From contig NC_089317.1 in NCBI RefSeq assembly GCF_036669915.1, positions 5,044,743 to 5,108,742 of the forward strand: a stretch of DNA of 64,000 nt. The letters run 5' to 3'. Positions 22,516 through 35,132 of the stretch are shown one piece after another (within the stretch, counting starts at the first letter, position 1; the number at the start of each line of letters is the position of its first letter). The position numbers and the translations under genes were made by a program. The DNA comes from Pocillopora verrucosa. Taxonomy: Eukaryota > Cnidaria > Anthozoa > Scleractinia > Pocilloporidae. Under the pieces are notes generated by a model. That model was not told where the DNA came from and made no database searches. It saw only the letters and a list, made by a program, of their open reading frames with translations.

Positions 22516-22744
22516 CACTATGATTATTTATAACGGCTGTATTCCAATTTGATTGAAATGGCCGTGAGAGCCCTATGGGTTATTGATGAAAAAGGAAACG
22601 CTGACATGTTTCTTCAGTGCTCCAGGTAGCGTTAATTAATTGTATTTGCATACCGTTTCCGCGATAATAATTTAACCAAGTATTCCAGTTTATAATTAGC
22701 TGTTTTGAAAGGAGATCTGTAACAGCCGGTATGACATACACAAT

Positions 22745-22835
22745 TAAAGCAAAAGAAATGCTTATGGACGTAGAATCATCTCATTCCGTTTAGAATGGAG
22801 CGCGCTAAGCACGTGGCCACCCGATCTCCCTCAAG
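22745..22835 (-). mobile_element. Second tRNA-like SINE fragment, unit 2
   Basis: Counterpart of 12995-13075. Box A is slightly changed (GGCCACGTGCTTAGCGC). Confidence 0.3.
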
Positions 22836-23039
22836 GTTGCAATATTTGTTTTTTCTTTTTGTCTGAGATTTTCAAGGGAAGCTCAGCAATCCCTTGACAG
22901 TATTCCATAAGAAAATATGCACTGTTTTTTTTTTCGCCATCCTAATTTTTCTCCCAATATTGATAACATCTATATCGTTTTCGGATTATGCAGAAAAAAA
23001 ATAAGAATTCCCGTGAAGAAAATAACCGCGATTGCTCTT

Positions 23040-23270
23040 GGAGAAGAGGTAAAAGGTAAGCCGGACAGTTTATTGTTATAGCAGGAAAGGGTGATTGGGA
23101 ATATTACTTTTCCGAGGGTGATAGCAACAATATAACCCATAAGTGTGTCTGCAAACGCTGGTTGATATATCTCTGGAACAAAGGCACATTTGGTTTTTCT
23201 AGTATCACCTTGTTATTGTTCCTTGCTGAAGTAGTCATCAAGGCTTTTAGGCTAATTAAGTGTAATCTTG
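23040..23270 (+). pseudogene. Truncated copy 2 of the conserved hydrophobic-tail ORF
   Basis: Only the last third remains: the QFIVIAGKGDW segment, the Cys stretch and then RWLIYLWNKGTFGFSSITLL. The central part present at 14130-14240 is deleted at about 23055. No function is known. Confidence 0.35.
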
Positions 23271-24398
23271 GAGAGCTAAATAAAGGTTTTATGTCTCATT
23301 TAGTTGTGCATTCTGGAGCCCCAAACACTCTAGCCAAAGGTACTGGTTTAGTTAATTTCTTTGCGATACACAGAACGTCATTGCATTCTTAGTTCCCGCC
23401 GGATTGCTATGTTCTGAAAGCCGCTCTTAGAGATTAAATTGTTGAGTACTGATAAGTAAATGCAAGGATATTTTGGATGCGACCTCCCTTTAAAAAGGCC
23501 TCTATGGAAAAAGAGAGTGTTGTGAAGTGCTATTACGATGCAAGGTTTTTTAAGGTTAGCATTCAAAGATTGTGCCAGTCCTACCCCCCTTACGATAGGT
23601 TCCATTGATGTCTTTCTCCTCTGGTTGTGCAATTACTCGAACTTGAAATTTTGTCTCTAAACTGGTCGTGTTGAGTACTTTATTTTGAGTTTTCTAAATT
23701 TCACTCGTAAAAGTTTTAGCTGATTATTTTGTAGTCGTTGTGCGAGTCTTATCAAGTTCAGAAGCCCGCAAGGTCGAACTTGTAATTTTAATGTTAACAA
23801 TAGTTTTTGCTGACTCTATTTTTGAGACTTATTTCTCGAACAATGACTTTCGTCGGTGGTCGTGTTTGGATGAGCTTAGTGGAATTGTATAAAAATGCAC
23901 TTGACCGGGTCAAAATTTTGAACTTTTTTGGGTTAAACTCTGCAAAGATAGTTAGCGCATTACCCACATGTTCACTAATAAGGTACTTTAGAGCGTGCAC
24001 TACAGTGAGCAAAAGAGAGATATAGTTTGGTTAGCCATAGAAAATGTAATAAAGAAGAAGAGAACTAGGAGTCTTGGTGTCTTATGATTGTGTGGGTCTT
24101 CTCAAAAGCTAGTTTTCCCTGTCATTGCATCTTTACAGAAGATTATAAAATGGACAACTAACGAAGTTACTCAGACACCGAACTACGAGACTGTTGCCAA
24201 GTCGAAGTGAAAATGAAGAAAGTTTTGAAACAAAAAGAAGAAATGTAAACATATTTTTACATTGTTGACGCTACTTTATTTTATTATTCATTGCTATAAA
24301 TGTATAGAAAATCCTTGTATGCGATGATGCATGTCTCTAACATTTCCTCCTTCCCCCCCCCAGGCGAGAAAAAATGGCTGGTTTATAGAAACTGATAG

Positions 24399-24813
24399 AG
24401 GGCCAATTGTCTTTGGGTGGGAATCGTCCGTGGAATTTGTGTGATTTGATTAGCAAGCGATGGTTATATTTTCTTGTAATGGTAATGAGGGGAAACCCCT
24501 TTCACGAAATCAGTTCATCAGGAATCAATGTAAATTAGTTGAATTTGTATTTCACAGATGATCAAGAAAATCAAGAACAGGATGCTTACAAAGTGAGAGA
24601 GCTAGCGGGGTATTGAGGCAACAAATTAAGCCTGTCTATAAACCTGTATTAATCGGCACCGTATTAAGCGCCAATTGTCAAAGACAATCCAGGGCCAGTT
24701 GTCTTTAGTTGGAAATCGTCTGTGGAATTTGTGTTCTTTGACTAGCAAGCGAATGTTACAGTTGCTTTCAGTAGTAATGGAGGGGAAACCCCTTTCACGA
24801 AATCAGTTCGTCA
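24399..24813 (+). repeat. Pair of imperfect direct repeats private to unit 3
   Basis: About 122 bases at 24399-24520 recur at 24691-24813. Both contain GGGGAAACCCCTTTCACGAA near their ends. They are about 292 bases apart. They may be two periods of a tandem repeat or the edges of a small element. Confidence 0.65.
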
Positions 24814-26229
24814 CAATCATGTTTACCTTCTACAGATAGATCCTCTTCAATTGCGGTGTTCTTCTAGTTTACTGTTATGTTCCGATCTAGATTTGGTGCG
24901 CCATAATGTACTGCACCATTACCTAAACATAACAATTTAGTCATCATCAACTAAAACTGTCATGGTCTCCATTTAGGGCAACAGAGGTTTCCATACGTCA
25001 GACACATTCTCTCAGACGGAAGTTATAATCTAATGACCAACAATCATTGTCAATATGTGTTTTGTTGTTCGACTTATATTATATTGATTTTGTTTGGGTT
25101 TCCTCATTTCTTGTTTACACCAGGAAAGCGTTATCCATCTAAAATCGAAATTTTAAGGAAGTGTTTTACTTTAATTTTCTATAAGGAAGAGACTTTTACT
25201 ATTCTATTTTGCGATCAGCACTTGTCATGTTCTGCTTGCACTTAAATACTACCCTGAGTCAGGTGTGGTCTCCAGAATCACGTTTGAATCTAAACTGGGA
25301 ATGTCTTCCTTAATGGAATTTGTAAAATAACCATCGAAGGCTATCTTAGATTAAAAATTTGAAATACGTCTTCGGGTCAGTGAAAATAACGAAATTTTCG
25401 AAAAATGCCTTTCTGCATTTGGCAAGGAATTGGGGATTTAAGATCCAGGACTGTAAATATTATATATGAATGAGGAGACAAGATATGGGAGTCTCGTCAG
25501 TTGGATTCGAAAAGACAGATCGGAAAAGCTACGTAAGACACCCACTGTAATGCGCTGTAACAATAAATTAACCATGTAAACATATTTTCCAAAATTCTGA
25601 TCACTAAAAAGTCTTAGAGGAGACCGTGTTACCACACAATACATAAGGATAAAAAAATGATAATAAATTGAACATTTTCCAGTCATTTTAAAAAACTGAT
25701 TAGTCTTTAAATATATCCATAGTGATGGCGTAGGCATTCTGCTCGCAATAATAGTAGCATAGAAAAAGTGAACATATTTTCAGTAATTTGTATAAAAATA
25801 AGGGTACGGTATGCTACCACGCAATCACAACAAAATAGGAAAAAAATATTAAAAATGACGAAACAATTTGGATAGACGTAATTCGAAATTAGAACTGTAA
25901 AAATTTGAAAGAAAGATGTCATCAAGGTGTTCTGCTTGAATTTTACGCAGCGATCACCATGCTTGAATCTTCAAGCATCGTGGCTTCACTGGGTGGCCTC
26001 CCTCCTTGAAATAAGAAACATTTAAAAAGTGCAAGCGAAATTAAATGCAGGTTTGTGAAAACATTATGAGTGTAACACACATTCGATATTGGTAATTTTC
26101 ACCTATTCAAGATCGTATGTGTGTGATAATTATAACTATCCTGTCAATGTTGCCTCATCAGCGCGTCGAAAGTGTCTCGAATCGTGAGATTGTTTAAGGC
26201 AAAAGATGAGTCAGAGTCCTTATAACCTG

Positions 26230-28045
26230 GTTAAAAACCTACCTTCTCATGAATTTGAATATACTTCAGAAGAGTTCAAGACCTAAAATTAGATCTTATG
26301 AAGCATAAAGGTGTATATCCATACGATTACATGGATAATTTCGATAAGTTCATCGAAACTCAGTTGCCAAACAAAAAGATTTTTATTTAAAATTATACAA
26401 TGAAAATATAACTGATGAGCAATATAGACATGCTCAAAATGTTTGGACAACTTTTTTTATTAAAAACATGGGTCAATATCATGACCTTTATTTAAGTCAG
26501 ACGTGCTTCTTTTAGCTGACGTATTTGAAAACTTCAGAAAGACATGTCTGCAATATTACAAATAAGATCCATGTAACTACTTAACATCACCAGGATTATC
26601 TTGAGACGAGATGTTTAAAATGACAGAAATCGAACTAGAACTTATGTATGATGTTGATATGTTCCATTTTATTGAAAAAGGCATGCGTGGAGGCATCTCA
26701 TTTATTGCTCACTGTCACGGTCAAGCAAACAATAAATATATGCAAAATTATAATCCAAATGAAGCGTCAAAATATTTGATCTATTTAGATGCTAATATTG
26801 TAATGTGTCAACCGCTTCCAACAGGTGGTTTTAAGTGGAATGATGGGGAATCACGGGAGCTATTAGACCAAAATAGTGAAAGAGGATTAATCCTTGAGGT
26901 TGAACTTGAATATCCAAAAGAGTTGCACCATTTACACAATGGTTATTCTTGTGCGGCAGAAAAAATAAAGATTAAAAGTGACATGCTGTCACCCTATTGT
27001 CTTGATCAGAAAGAAAAATTCAAATTAAACATTGGGTAGGTCAAAAAGCTAATTCCAACATTAAGAGACAAACAGAATTACGTGCTGCATTACAGGAAAC
27101 TTCAGTTGTATACATCATTAGGCTTAAAGATGAAAAAAATTCCTCGAGCTTTAGAATTTAATCTGTCTCCATGGTTAAAATCGTATATTGATCTTAATAC
27201 CCAAAAGAGAACTGATGCTAAAAACAGTTTTAAAAAAGATTTTTTTAAACTAATGAATGATAGTGTATTTGGTAATAATGTAAAATAGTGTAAAACATCA
27301 GAAAACGTTCTAATGTAAAGCTGGATACTGACTCAGGAAAGTTGGTGAAAATAGCATCAAAACCGACTTATGTGGGTAGCAAGATATTTAATGAAGACTT
27401 GGTTGGTGTAAATGTAAAAAGACCAACAATTAAATTAAATAGACCATCATATGTTGGCATGTGTATTCTTGATCTTTCTAAGACACTCATGTATGATTTT
27501 CATTATAATTATATCAAAAAGAAATACAATTACAAAGCTAAACTGCTTTTTACCGACACCGATTCACTGACTTATGAAATACAGACTGAAGATGTATACG
27601 CTGATTTTTATCAAGACAAACATCTATTTGATAGCAGCAATTATTCATCTGAAAGTCAATTGTATAAAAAAGCTAATAAGAACGTTACGGTAAATTCAAA
27701 TACGAAGCAGGTGGTAAAGTCATAACTGAATTTATTGGCTTAAAAAGCAAAATGTATTCATACATCAGGGATGATGGATGCAATAATAAAACCGCCAAAG
27801 GCGTGAAAAAGAATATTATTCAACAAAATATTAAACATCAAGATTACAAAGACATATTGTTTAAAAGCTTACAAATACATAGTAAGATGAAAAGTATTCG
27901 AAGCGACCACCATCAACTCGCTAGTTATGAACTAAACAAAGTGTTCTTGTCATGCTTCGACGATAAAAGATATATAAAGTCAGACGGCATCAGCAGTTAT
28001 GCGTATGGTCATTACCAAAGTCAGTACGAAAATTTCGCAATTTGA
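26230..28045 (+). pseudogene. Protein-primed family B DNA polymerase, fragmented
   Basis: Successive pieces in shifting frames cover the region after the exonuclease domain: GVYPYDYMDNF near 26310, ENITDEQYRHAQNVW near 26405, then open stretches at 26611-27039, 27082-27288, 27342-27725 and 27752-28045. Recognisable polymerase elements are YLDANIV (motif A region) with QPLPTGGFKW, KLMNDSVFGNN (motif B), DTDSL (motif C, both aspartates present) and FDDKRYI close to the C-terminus. This is the DNA_pol_B_2 type found in Polintons, adintoviruses and linear plasmids, where it copies DNA from a protein primer. At least four frame breaks and the missing N-terminal exonuclease make it non-functional. 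Confidence 0.8.
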
Positions 28046-28328
28046 ATCTTTTCTTTTCCTTCATCTGATGTGCTTGTATTGCTTCTATGGCTTTCCGTGG
28101 AGTATTTTCATATTTGATTGCTTTTCGGTAACAACGTACCGCTCCTTCGACTTTTTCAAGGGTATCATCCCACTCTTTCAAGTTGCAGTTTGGTAAGTCT
28201 CCATAAAAGTTTTCTTCTTTTAAGATAATTTCATAATAAGAATGATTAACAATATAATATCGAGTCTTGAATAAGTTTTGATTTGCGTTGTCGAGACGAT
28301 GATTTAATTGTTTGAGGGTAATTGGCAT
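27990..28328 (-). CDS. Hypothetical protein converging on the polymerase remnant
   Basis: An ATG-started ORF of 112 codons, tail-to-tail with and overlapping the 3' end of the polymerase. It is charged and probably helical (KEWDDTLEKVEGAVRCYRKA, KAIEAIQAHQMKEKKRF) with no signal or membrane segment. It is not recognised. It is absent from the other array units and so belongs to the inserted element. It is unbroken, unlike the polymerase, but short. Confidence 0.35.
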   Translation of the reverse strand: MPITLKQLNHRLDNANQNLFKTRYYIVNHSYYEIILKEENFYGDLPNCNLKEWDDTLEKVEGAVRCYRKAIKYENTPRKAIEAIQAHQMKEKKRFKLRNFRTDFGNDHTHNC

Positions 28329-28905
28329 ATTATGAATTTTAAAACGAAATGCATTATCTTATAATGCTTTCAACATTGACATAAACGGAAATGCCGCAAG
28401 GCATAATAAAATATTATTTTGTAATAGATAATGAACACAAAAATCATTTTTAATTGGAACTATATTTCAAAAGATTTATCTTTAGATGGGATCAGAGAAC
28501 TAAAAGCATATTATTATGCTAACCAATGAAAATATTAAGCATAAAAAAGCTTTTAAGCACTATAGAAATTGTAAGTTAATGGGTAACTCATTGTCTGTGG
28601 TATTTGCAGGGGTATTACGTTAGTAGCAATTAGAACAGCAGCTGTATTGATATAAGTGGTGATGAAACATAAGAATCTAGATTTAAAAATCCAAAATTGT
28701 CTGTATGCATAGCAAAGTTATCAGAATTTGCTTAATACCATTAAAAATGCAATGAGATCTGGCAGCTTTGACAGAACCCACTTATTAAATAACATGAATA
28801 GTTTAGATAACTACGTGTGTGATAATAGTACTGTGGTTGTCAAATATTTAGAAATGCACAGTAAATATTTTTATGTTAGTGAAAATCATCCAATGGAGCC
28901 CAACT

Positions 28906-31876
28906 GTTGAAGTCGTCACAATATCCTTTCCACTTGACTGATGCTCTTTTCTTTTTATTGTTTCTCCTTATTATTCGAGTGTAATAACAAATGGAGTCAG
29001 AGTGGACGTGACTATTTGTGTTTGTCAAAGCTAATGCAAAGTCTTGAGTTCAGTTCACTAGGACCCGTCTCTTTTACTTATTACTATCATCTCGCCAGCG
29101 CAGAGAGGCGGACTGTTTACAGTTGTCAAATGTCTTCTCACGTGTTGTCCTGTTTCCTATCTGATCTATCACATAAAAATTACACATGCCCGTGAAGTCA
29201 AAATGCTCTCCCGGATGAGTTATAAGTCGGGACTAAACTACGAATGATCTTTACTACGATCAACGGTGGACTGTTGTTGGTTGTCTATGTCAAGAGAGTC
29301 TGCGAGTAAGTCACCATCTATTATTTTCAACGAATTTGTTTTTAAGTCTCTTAAAGCAAAATGTCTCTCGTCTCAGCTAACGACCAAACGGCTAGAGATC
29401 GCAGCCCTGTGCAGGTTTGACTGTTTTCGCGAAAATCGTTTTGTTACCTGAGTTCATAAATCTGTGTCATTTCAACACAGCACGGCCACATCTCATGCTA
29501 TTTTAAGCCAATTTCTTGTGTCTCTACCGTGGCTAGAAGCTCCTCCAGTTTCGTTTCCCATAGCACAGTAAGAACAAATTCCGCGACTCAGAGCAGCCCC
29601 TCTGCAACAACTTCCGCTAGCTTGTCAATGTACTAACTATACAGTAACAGGGTTATCCTGCTCGAATCTCCAACTTAACAAGTACACAGATCGTGAAGGG
29701 GTGTCTAGGTCAGTTTTATTATCATTTGGGCATCGTCGCTTGACGCTTTTCATCGCACGGTTCAACTGGTTTGCTCAGCCATAATGTCACATGAGATAAG
29801 CGTCATTTCATTTATCGAGCTCCAGTGACTATCACACAGTACTTTTAAAACTCAAACCTCTCCCCGCTGTGCTCATTTTGGCTAGCATTTTAAACTGAAC
29901 GAACAAGGCAGCCACAGGGCTCTACGCAAAAATACACTGAACGTCATTCAGTTGTGGATGGTAAGTGATGTAAGCCTCATTTGTTTAATGTAATTTGATC
30001 CAAGCAGGAGCCTTATATGCCGTAGGTAAGTCTCTTGATGATTTTCATACCATGAGCTTCTCTTATGTGGAAATGAAAATGTCGCTGACGATAGTTGAAA
30101 TATGGTTTAGTTTCTCAGCCGGATTTTCTTGTTATGAGGTCTACTTCCTGATACTGCAATGATTCCTCAATGATACAAATGCTACATTCGCCTTGGTTAA
30201 GCTGAGGTGGTGCTTATGTTCCAAGTTTATTCCAACACTTACTCAACCATACGAGTATTAGCGGCGAAGGGCCAAACTGGCGCAATATGCTAAAGATCCT
30301 ATGTTAATTTGCATATGAACGAAAGAGTGTTCATGCATAATTTTTTTTTTACTGAATTAGCTTTTGTTCTCGCCAAGTTTTCTCTCTTGCGCCTGAACGA
30401 AATGCATGCATTTGCATGCAATTTAACTTCGATAGGAGGGCTATGAGGTAAAAATAAAATTGACCAGCGTTTGCGTGTTATTTGCAAGGTGCATTGTTTT
30501 TTGTCGAACTAAGAGAGCCCAATGAAGGTCTGTGATTGATTCACAGCTGTTCATGATCAAGAACAAACTGACAAATTCACAAGGAAGTAAAATGACATAC
30601 ATAGAACATAATTTCGCAATATCCCCAGATTTCCTTCACTTTCCTACATTTTGCTAAATTAATATTGTTTATTCCACCGAAGGCAACTTTCTCTCTGGTT
30701 CGTCATCTTGTTCGTGAGACCACTTGGCTAATTATTCACTAAAATGAGTTTTAAAATACGGAGCACCTGCCTTAAGACTCGCGAGAAATTACAAAATCTC
30801 CCTTTTGAGTTAATTTTGAATTTCCGCACGTAAAAAGGGTTTCCTTTTTGTTTGTTTGTTTTTTTATACTCACGTTTATGAATTAAAATCAACGAGGAAA
30901 ATCAACTAAAGAAAAAGTGGGATTATTTATAGGAACTAACTGTAAATGACATGACTTTCAAAGCGGAAGACTTAAGCCCGCGTTGTAGGTGCTTTGACAA
31001 CTGATATGAGGAATGTTGGATTTGAGAACAATTTGAGGACTCCCACACTCAAACATTTATGTCTGATATTTCTGTCCAGCTGTCAAGAAGTGATGCGACC
31101 GAGAACCGCATTAATATTCATAGCAAATCATTTTGAAATGGTTAAAAAAAGGAGGGGATCAGGAATAAGCTCTTTAGTTCAGCAGGGTTCATCAGTCTCG
31201 GGCCATTGAATTCTCAAAACGTTGGACAGGAGAAGCAACCTTATCGATCTCCAAAGGTTTACCGTGTTTCTTATTTCAGATCAACCTGAAAAAACGCTTG
31301 GATCAGTGCGGTTGAAATGTTATTTTTCCCTTTTTTTAAATCTTCCTTCAGTACTAAGAGGGTACAAGTCTGTTCGCTGACAGCGGACTTCAGTGCATTC
31401 TATGGCAGGTACGTTCAACTGCCATGAGACGTTCAACGCTTCTTTACTCACAACAATTTGGAGGGAAACAAGTTGACTTTGTAAGGCGAATATATAGGCA
31501 GATCGGTTTCCTGTTTCCAAACTAATTCTAACAACGTTACAGTCCATCAAAAATAATTATATACATGCGCCAACGGTGTCTTCAATAAGATATCATACAT
31601 TGTTATCGCTTCCTTCTGATAATTTTTCTGATAATTTTCGTTATTGGTATTATGCGAACAAATGAAGGAACCGTGCAGAAAATTGAAAATAGTAAAAAAA
31701 AACTGTTTCTGAAAGTTATCTTTATTCATCGGGACGGAAAACGACAAATAAGAAGATGAAAAATTAGAAACGCTTTCGTCATAAAGGCAAACCAACAACG
31801 AAGACCAGTATTTATATATTTTAAGGATGAGAATACTTAATACATCTATGCAGAAATGCTTAACCATGACTTCATT
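28906..31876. other. Non-coding part of array unit 3
   Basis: The sequence matches unit 1 from about 6655 onward, with an internal deletion relative to 8340-9030 near 30420. No gene is supported. Confidence 0.5.
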
Positions 31877-32481
31877 ACTAAGATCACACAGATCACGGCG
31901 CATGAAAGGAACGGAGTTTTAGACGAGCTCTCAGAGAATTCCAAAAAAGTACGCTATTTTAAGACTTGTGTATGTACGTGGGTTATTGAGCTCTTCCCTC
32001 AATGGCTCGTCTTACTGCACGGGCTTTTAGCACGCACTATTTATTAGAAGCACATTTTTTCATGGTAAACTCAAACGATGGAATTAAAACAGAAGCAAAT
32101 ATTGACTACGATATGGATACTGGAGAACCCTGAATGTCTGCGATCAGTGGCCGATCGATTTAACATTACAAAATCGATTTTATTTCGTGTTTATCGCAGA
32201 ATTTGTGGAGGATTGCCAACAATCTTTCCGGTCAATATATGAGGTACCTACTAGTTTGAAATTGAGCACCGCTGGGCAAAATGATTAATTTCGGATCCTT
32301 CGCCTAAAGGAATGCGTTGGATCAGTGATCCAATGATTCGTCTTTAGATCACGCAGATCAGTGAACCAACGAATCCTTGTCCAGAGTAGATTTGATAGAT
32401 CCCTGATCTGAAAATGGATTTGCTCGAAAGGAACGCCACAGATCAGAAATCCTGATTCGGATTCTCCCAAAGGAACGCGCC
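31877..32481 (+). mobile_element. Harbinger-type transposon remnant, unit 3
   Basis: Same structure and same left-end deletion as unit 1. The helix-turn-helix ORF is at 32078-32242 and the right end GGAACGCGCC closes at 32481. The shared deletion groups units 1 and 3 (and what remains of unit 4) against unit 2. Confidence 0.55.
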
Positions 32482-32810
32482 CTAAGATTTTTTCACTGGG
32501 GTTATTTATGGAGAAAATCAAAATGTGCTGCTGTATTCCTTTTCCTGTTTCCAGTATTTCCGTTCCTGTTCACAGCTTCAGTGGCGTCCCGAAATATCAT
32601 CGACTCAACCAAAGTGAACTTTGTTAAAAAAAAAAAAAAATTTAATGTTTTTGTTTCCTTTGAATTTACAATCGATTCCTCTCACCACATCCCAGGTTGG
32701 TATCGAATAAGATTTTAGGGGGGCCATGAGTGTTCCCTTTACTGATTATTTATTCAGTAATAACAGTCTTATCCTATCAAACTTTAGCAGCAGAAAAACA
32801 GGAACTAAAG

Positions 32811-33821
32811 ATGAAACCAGATACCGAGTGGATTGTTTTGACAGTCCTCTACGCCATCACGATGCTCGTAGCGTTTGCAGGGAATGGCTTCCTCATCTAC
32901 ATCGTGTGGAAGAAACCTGAAGTCAGATCACTGACAAGCTTTATGTTCGTCAACATGGCCATCGCTGATTTGCTTGTAACCCTGATTGTGATGCCCTGGT
33001 CGATTTCCTTTATATATACAGACGGTGTGTGGATGATCCCGGGAGTATTTGGAAAAGTCATGTGTAAAGGTGTTGTATACACTGCCTATGTCACTATAAC
33101 AGCATCCGTCCTCTGCCTGACGTTCATGGCGATTGACAGGTACTATGCGATCGTTCATCCCCTCCGCCGCCATCTTTGGTTTCGAAAGCCTAAACTAACC
33201 GTTCCATTTATTTGGATCGCGTCACTGGTCTCCATGTCCATTTTCCTTGTTATTCAAACCATGGAGGAGTACAATAATTCTTACTATTGCATGCTATCTG
33301 TTTACATCTTGGGTGATCCAGATAGAGCTCTTCGAGGAATATACCTCCTCCTTTTCGTCGTCAACTATCTCATCCCCTTGGTCGTTATTTCTTTCCTATA
33401 TACCATTACTGCATCGAATTTATGGTTTCATGTTGCACCTGGAGTGAATACTTTGAGAGGAAATCGAGCGCAACTAGAAACCTCTAAAAGAAGAGTGGTT
33501 CGGATGCTCATTATTGTTACCTGTGCCTTTGCCCTTTGTTGGCTTCCACCACAAGTGGTCCACATGATGCAAATCGTTCACGCATCTAAGGCTTACCTAC
33601 ATATACAGCCGATTGTCAGCTTTGCGTGTTTTTGGTTTGGACACGCTAACAGTGCCGTTAACCCATGGCTGTACATTTTTCTGAGTACCAAGATAAATAC
33701 GGCATTTACCAGGATCGTCAGTAGAAAAAGCAGCCGGTTGCCTTCAAGTCTCACCATCAAAACATCAGATGCCGTCTTAACACCTGATGATGAAGCAATC
33801 CAGAAAGAATCAAGAATATAA
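32811..33821 (+). CDS. Class A (rhodopsin-like) GPCR, peptide-receptor-like, copy 3
   Basis: An intact 336-residue receptor, the same length as copies 1 and 2 from the shared ATG. It has the TM1 GN, TM2 aspartate, C85/C160, DRY, CWLPP and NPWLY motifs. It differs from copy 1 at a few scattered positions (for example W33 instead of C33, EEYNNSYYC in the second extracellular loop, TPDDE in the tail) and ends in SRI, still a class I PDZ pattern. The ATG at 32726 is out of frame because the A-run before the receptor is two bases shorter than in copy 1. It would make a 64-codon overlapping upstream ORF ending at 32920. No in-frame ATG precedes 32811. Neighbours are the Harbinger remnant upstream and the hydrophobic-tail pseudogene downstream. 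Confidence 0.92.
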   Translation: MKPDTEWIVLTVLYAITMLVAFAGNGFLIYIVWKKPEVRSLTSFMFVNMAIADLLVTLIVMPWSISFIYTDGVWMIPGVFGKVMCKGVVYTAYVTITASVLCLTFMAIDRYYAIVHPLRRHLWFRKPKLTVPFIWIASLVSMSIFLVIQTMEEYNNSYYCMLSVYILGDPDRALRGIYLLLFVVNYLIPLVVISFLYTITASNLWFHVAPGVNTLRGNRAQLETSKRRVVRMLIIVTCAFALCWLPPQVVHMMQIVHASKAYLHIQPIVSFACFWFGHANSAVNPWLYIFLSTKINTAFTRIVSRKSSRLPSSLTIKTSDAVLTPDDEAIQKESRI

Positions 33822-34124
33822 TCTCTCTCATAACGTGAAAGTTTTATGACTAATTTGGTAAGTGTAAGATAAAAACTCGCTTAAAACGGATTTGCGTATT
33901 TCTAATTATATAATATAATACAAACACCTATATACGGTTTCATAAAAGCTATTGTAGTAATCCGAGTAATTTCATGAGAAATTGATAATTGCAACTAAAT
34001 TTCGGCAAGAACCGTTCCGTGTGCATACCGTTTTCGCGATAATAATTTAATTTTAACTATTTCAGGTTATAATTAGCTGTTTTGAAAGGAGATTTGTAAG
34101 AGCCTCTGGTTATGACATACACAA

Positions 34125-34215
34125 TTAAAGCAAAAGAAATGCTTATGGACCAAGAATCGTCTTATTCCATTTAGAATGGAGCGCGCCAACCACTTGGCCA
34201 CCCGATCTCCCTCAA
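34125..34215 (-). mobile_element. Second tRNA-like SINE fragment, unit 3
   Basis: Counterpart of 12995-13075, with GGTGGCCAAGTGGTTGGCGC on the minus strand. Confidence 0.3.
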
Positions 34216-35132
34216 GGTTGTAATATTTGTTCTTTTTTTTTTCTCTGAATTTGTTCTGAAATAATACAATCTTGAACAAAAAAGAAAAAAAAGAAAAACA
34301 ACTGAATAGGAAAAGAGAAAATGAACCTAATATTCAGGGCCCTGGACATTTCAGAAGAGTATAGAGTTCAATTTTCAGAACTATCCAGCAAATTTTGTTG
34401 TTGTTGTCGGTGTCAAACGAGGTATTTCACAGTCATTACCGGCGATCTAGCTAATAAGCGAACTAGCTAATTAACCCGCGCGAAAAGCGCAATTCACCTG
34501 TTCGCTATCTACTAATTTGGTTTGTTTATTCATAATTTTCTCATTGATATTAACCAATCGTTCCCCACAGTTTTCTTTAATTCTGTAGCACACGATGATA
34601 GTTTCAGCTGAAATCCAAGTGAGAGCTCTGTGTAATGGGGCGTTAATTTTGTTTTTTAGGTTTCAAGTGTCATAGGCACAAAATGGGGACAATAAGAAAA
34701 AATGAGATTTTCAAGGGGAGCTCGGTAATCCCTCGACAGAGTACCATAAGAAATATGCACTTTATTTTACAACGAGCAAGCAGCTGAGAACCTGAAAAAA
34801 ATAATCTGAGGCCTCGTTAAGAATTTGAACATCAGACCTTCCCATGGTGCCTTAAACTACGGAGCTGCGTTACAAGCCAGTCCAGCATACTGATAAGATC
34901 GGAAATCAGTATTTGCTTGAATATTCATCGGAAACTTTCGAAGAGATGGGGGAGACTCTGTGACCCTTAGTAGGTGGAGTGAGAACACTCGCCTCCTCAT
35001 ATGTAGTTGTGGCTTGAGTTCGACTCAGCGATTTTGGCGATACTTGTGGGTTGACTTGGTTACTGTTTTTTTTTCTTCAGTTATCCTAATTTTTCTCCCA
35101 ATATTGATAACATCTATATCATTTTAGGATTA

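Larger units (their letters stand above)
15780..24340 (+). repeat. Segmental tandem duplication, unit 2
   Basis: The shortest full unit. It lacks the transposase pseudogene, the first exon seen at 4486 and the block equivalent to 6655-9030. It uniquely retains the left terminal repeat of the Harbinger remnant and a long hairpin near 17000. Confidence 0.85.
26209..28905 (+). mobile_element. Remnant of a Polinton/adintovirus-type element in unit 3
   Basis: Unit 3 stops matching units 1 and 2 at about 26208 and matches again near 28970. The foreign block is AT-rich and carries a broken protein-primed DNA polymerase B plus a convergent ORF. No integrase, packaging ATPase or terminal inverted repeats were seen, so it is a fragment. 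Short ORFs at 28380-28905 have no recognised motifs. Confidence 0.6.
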
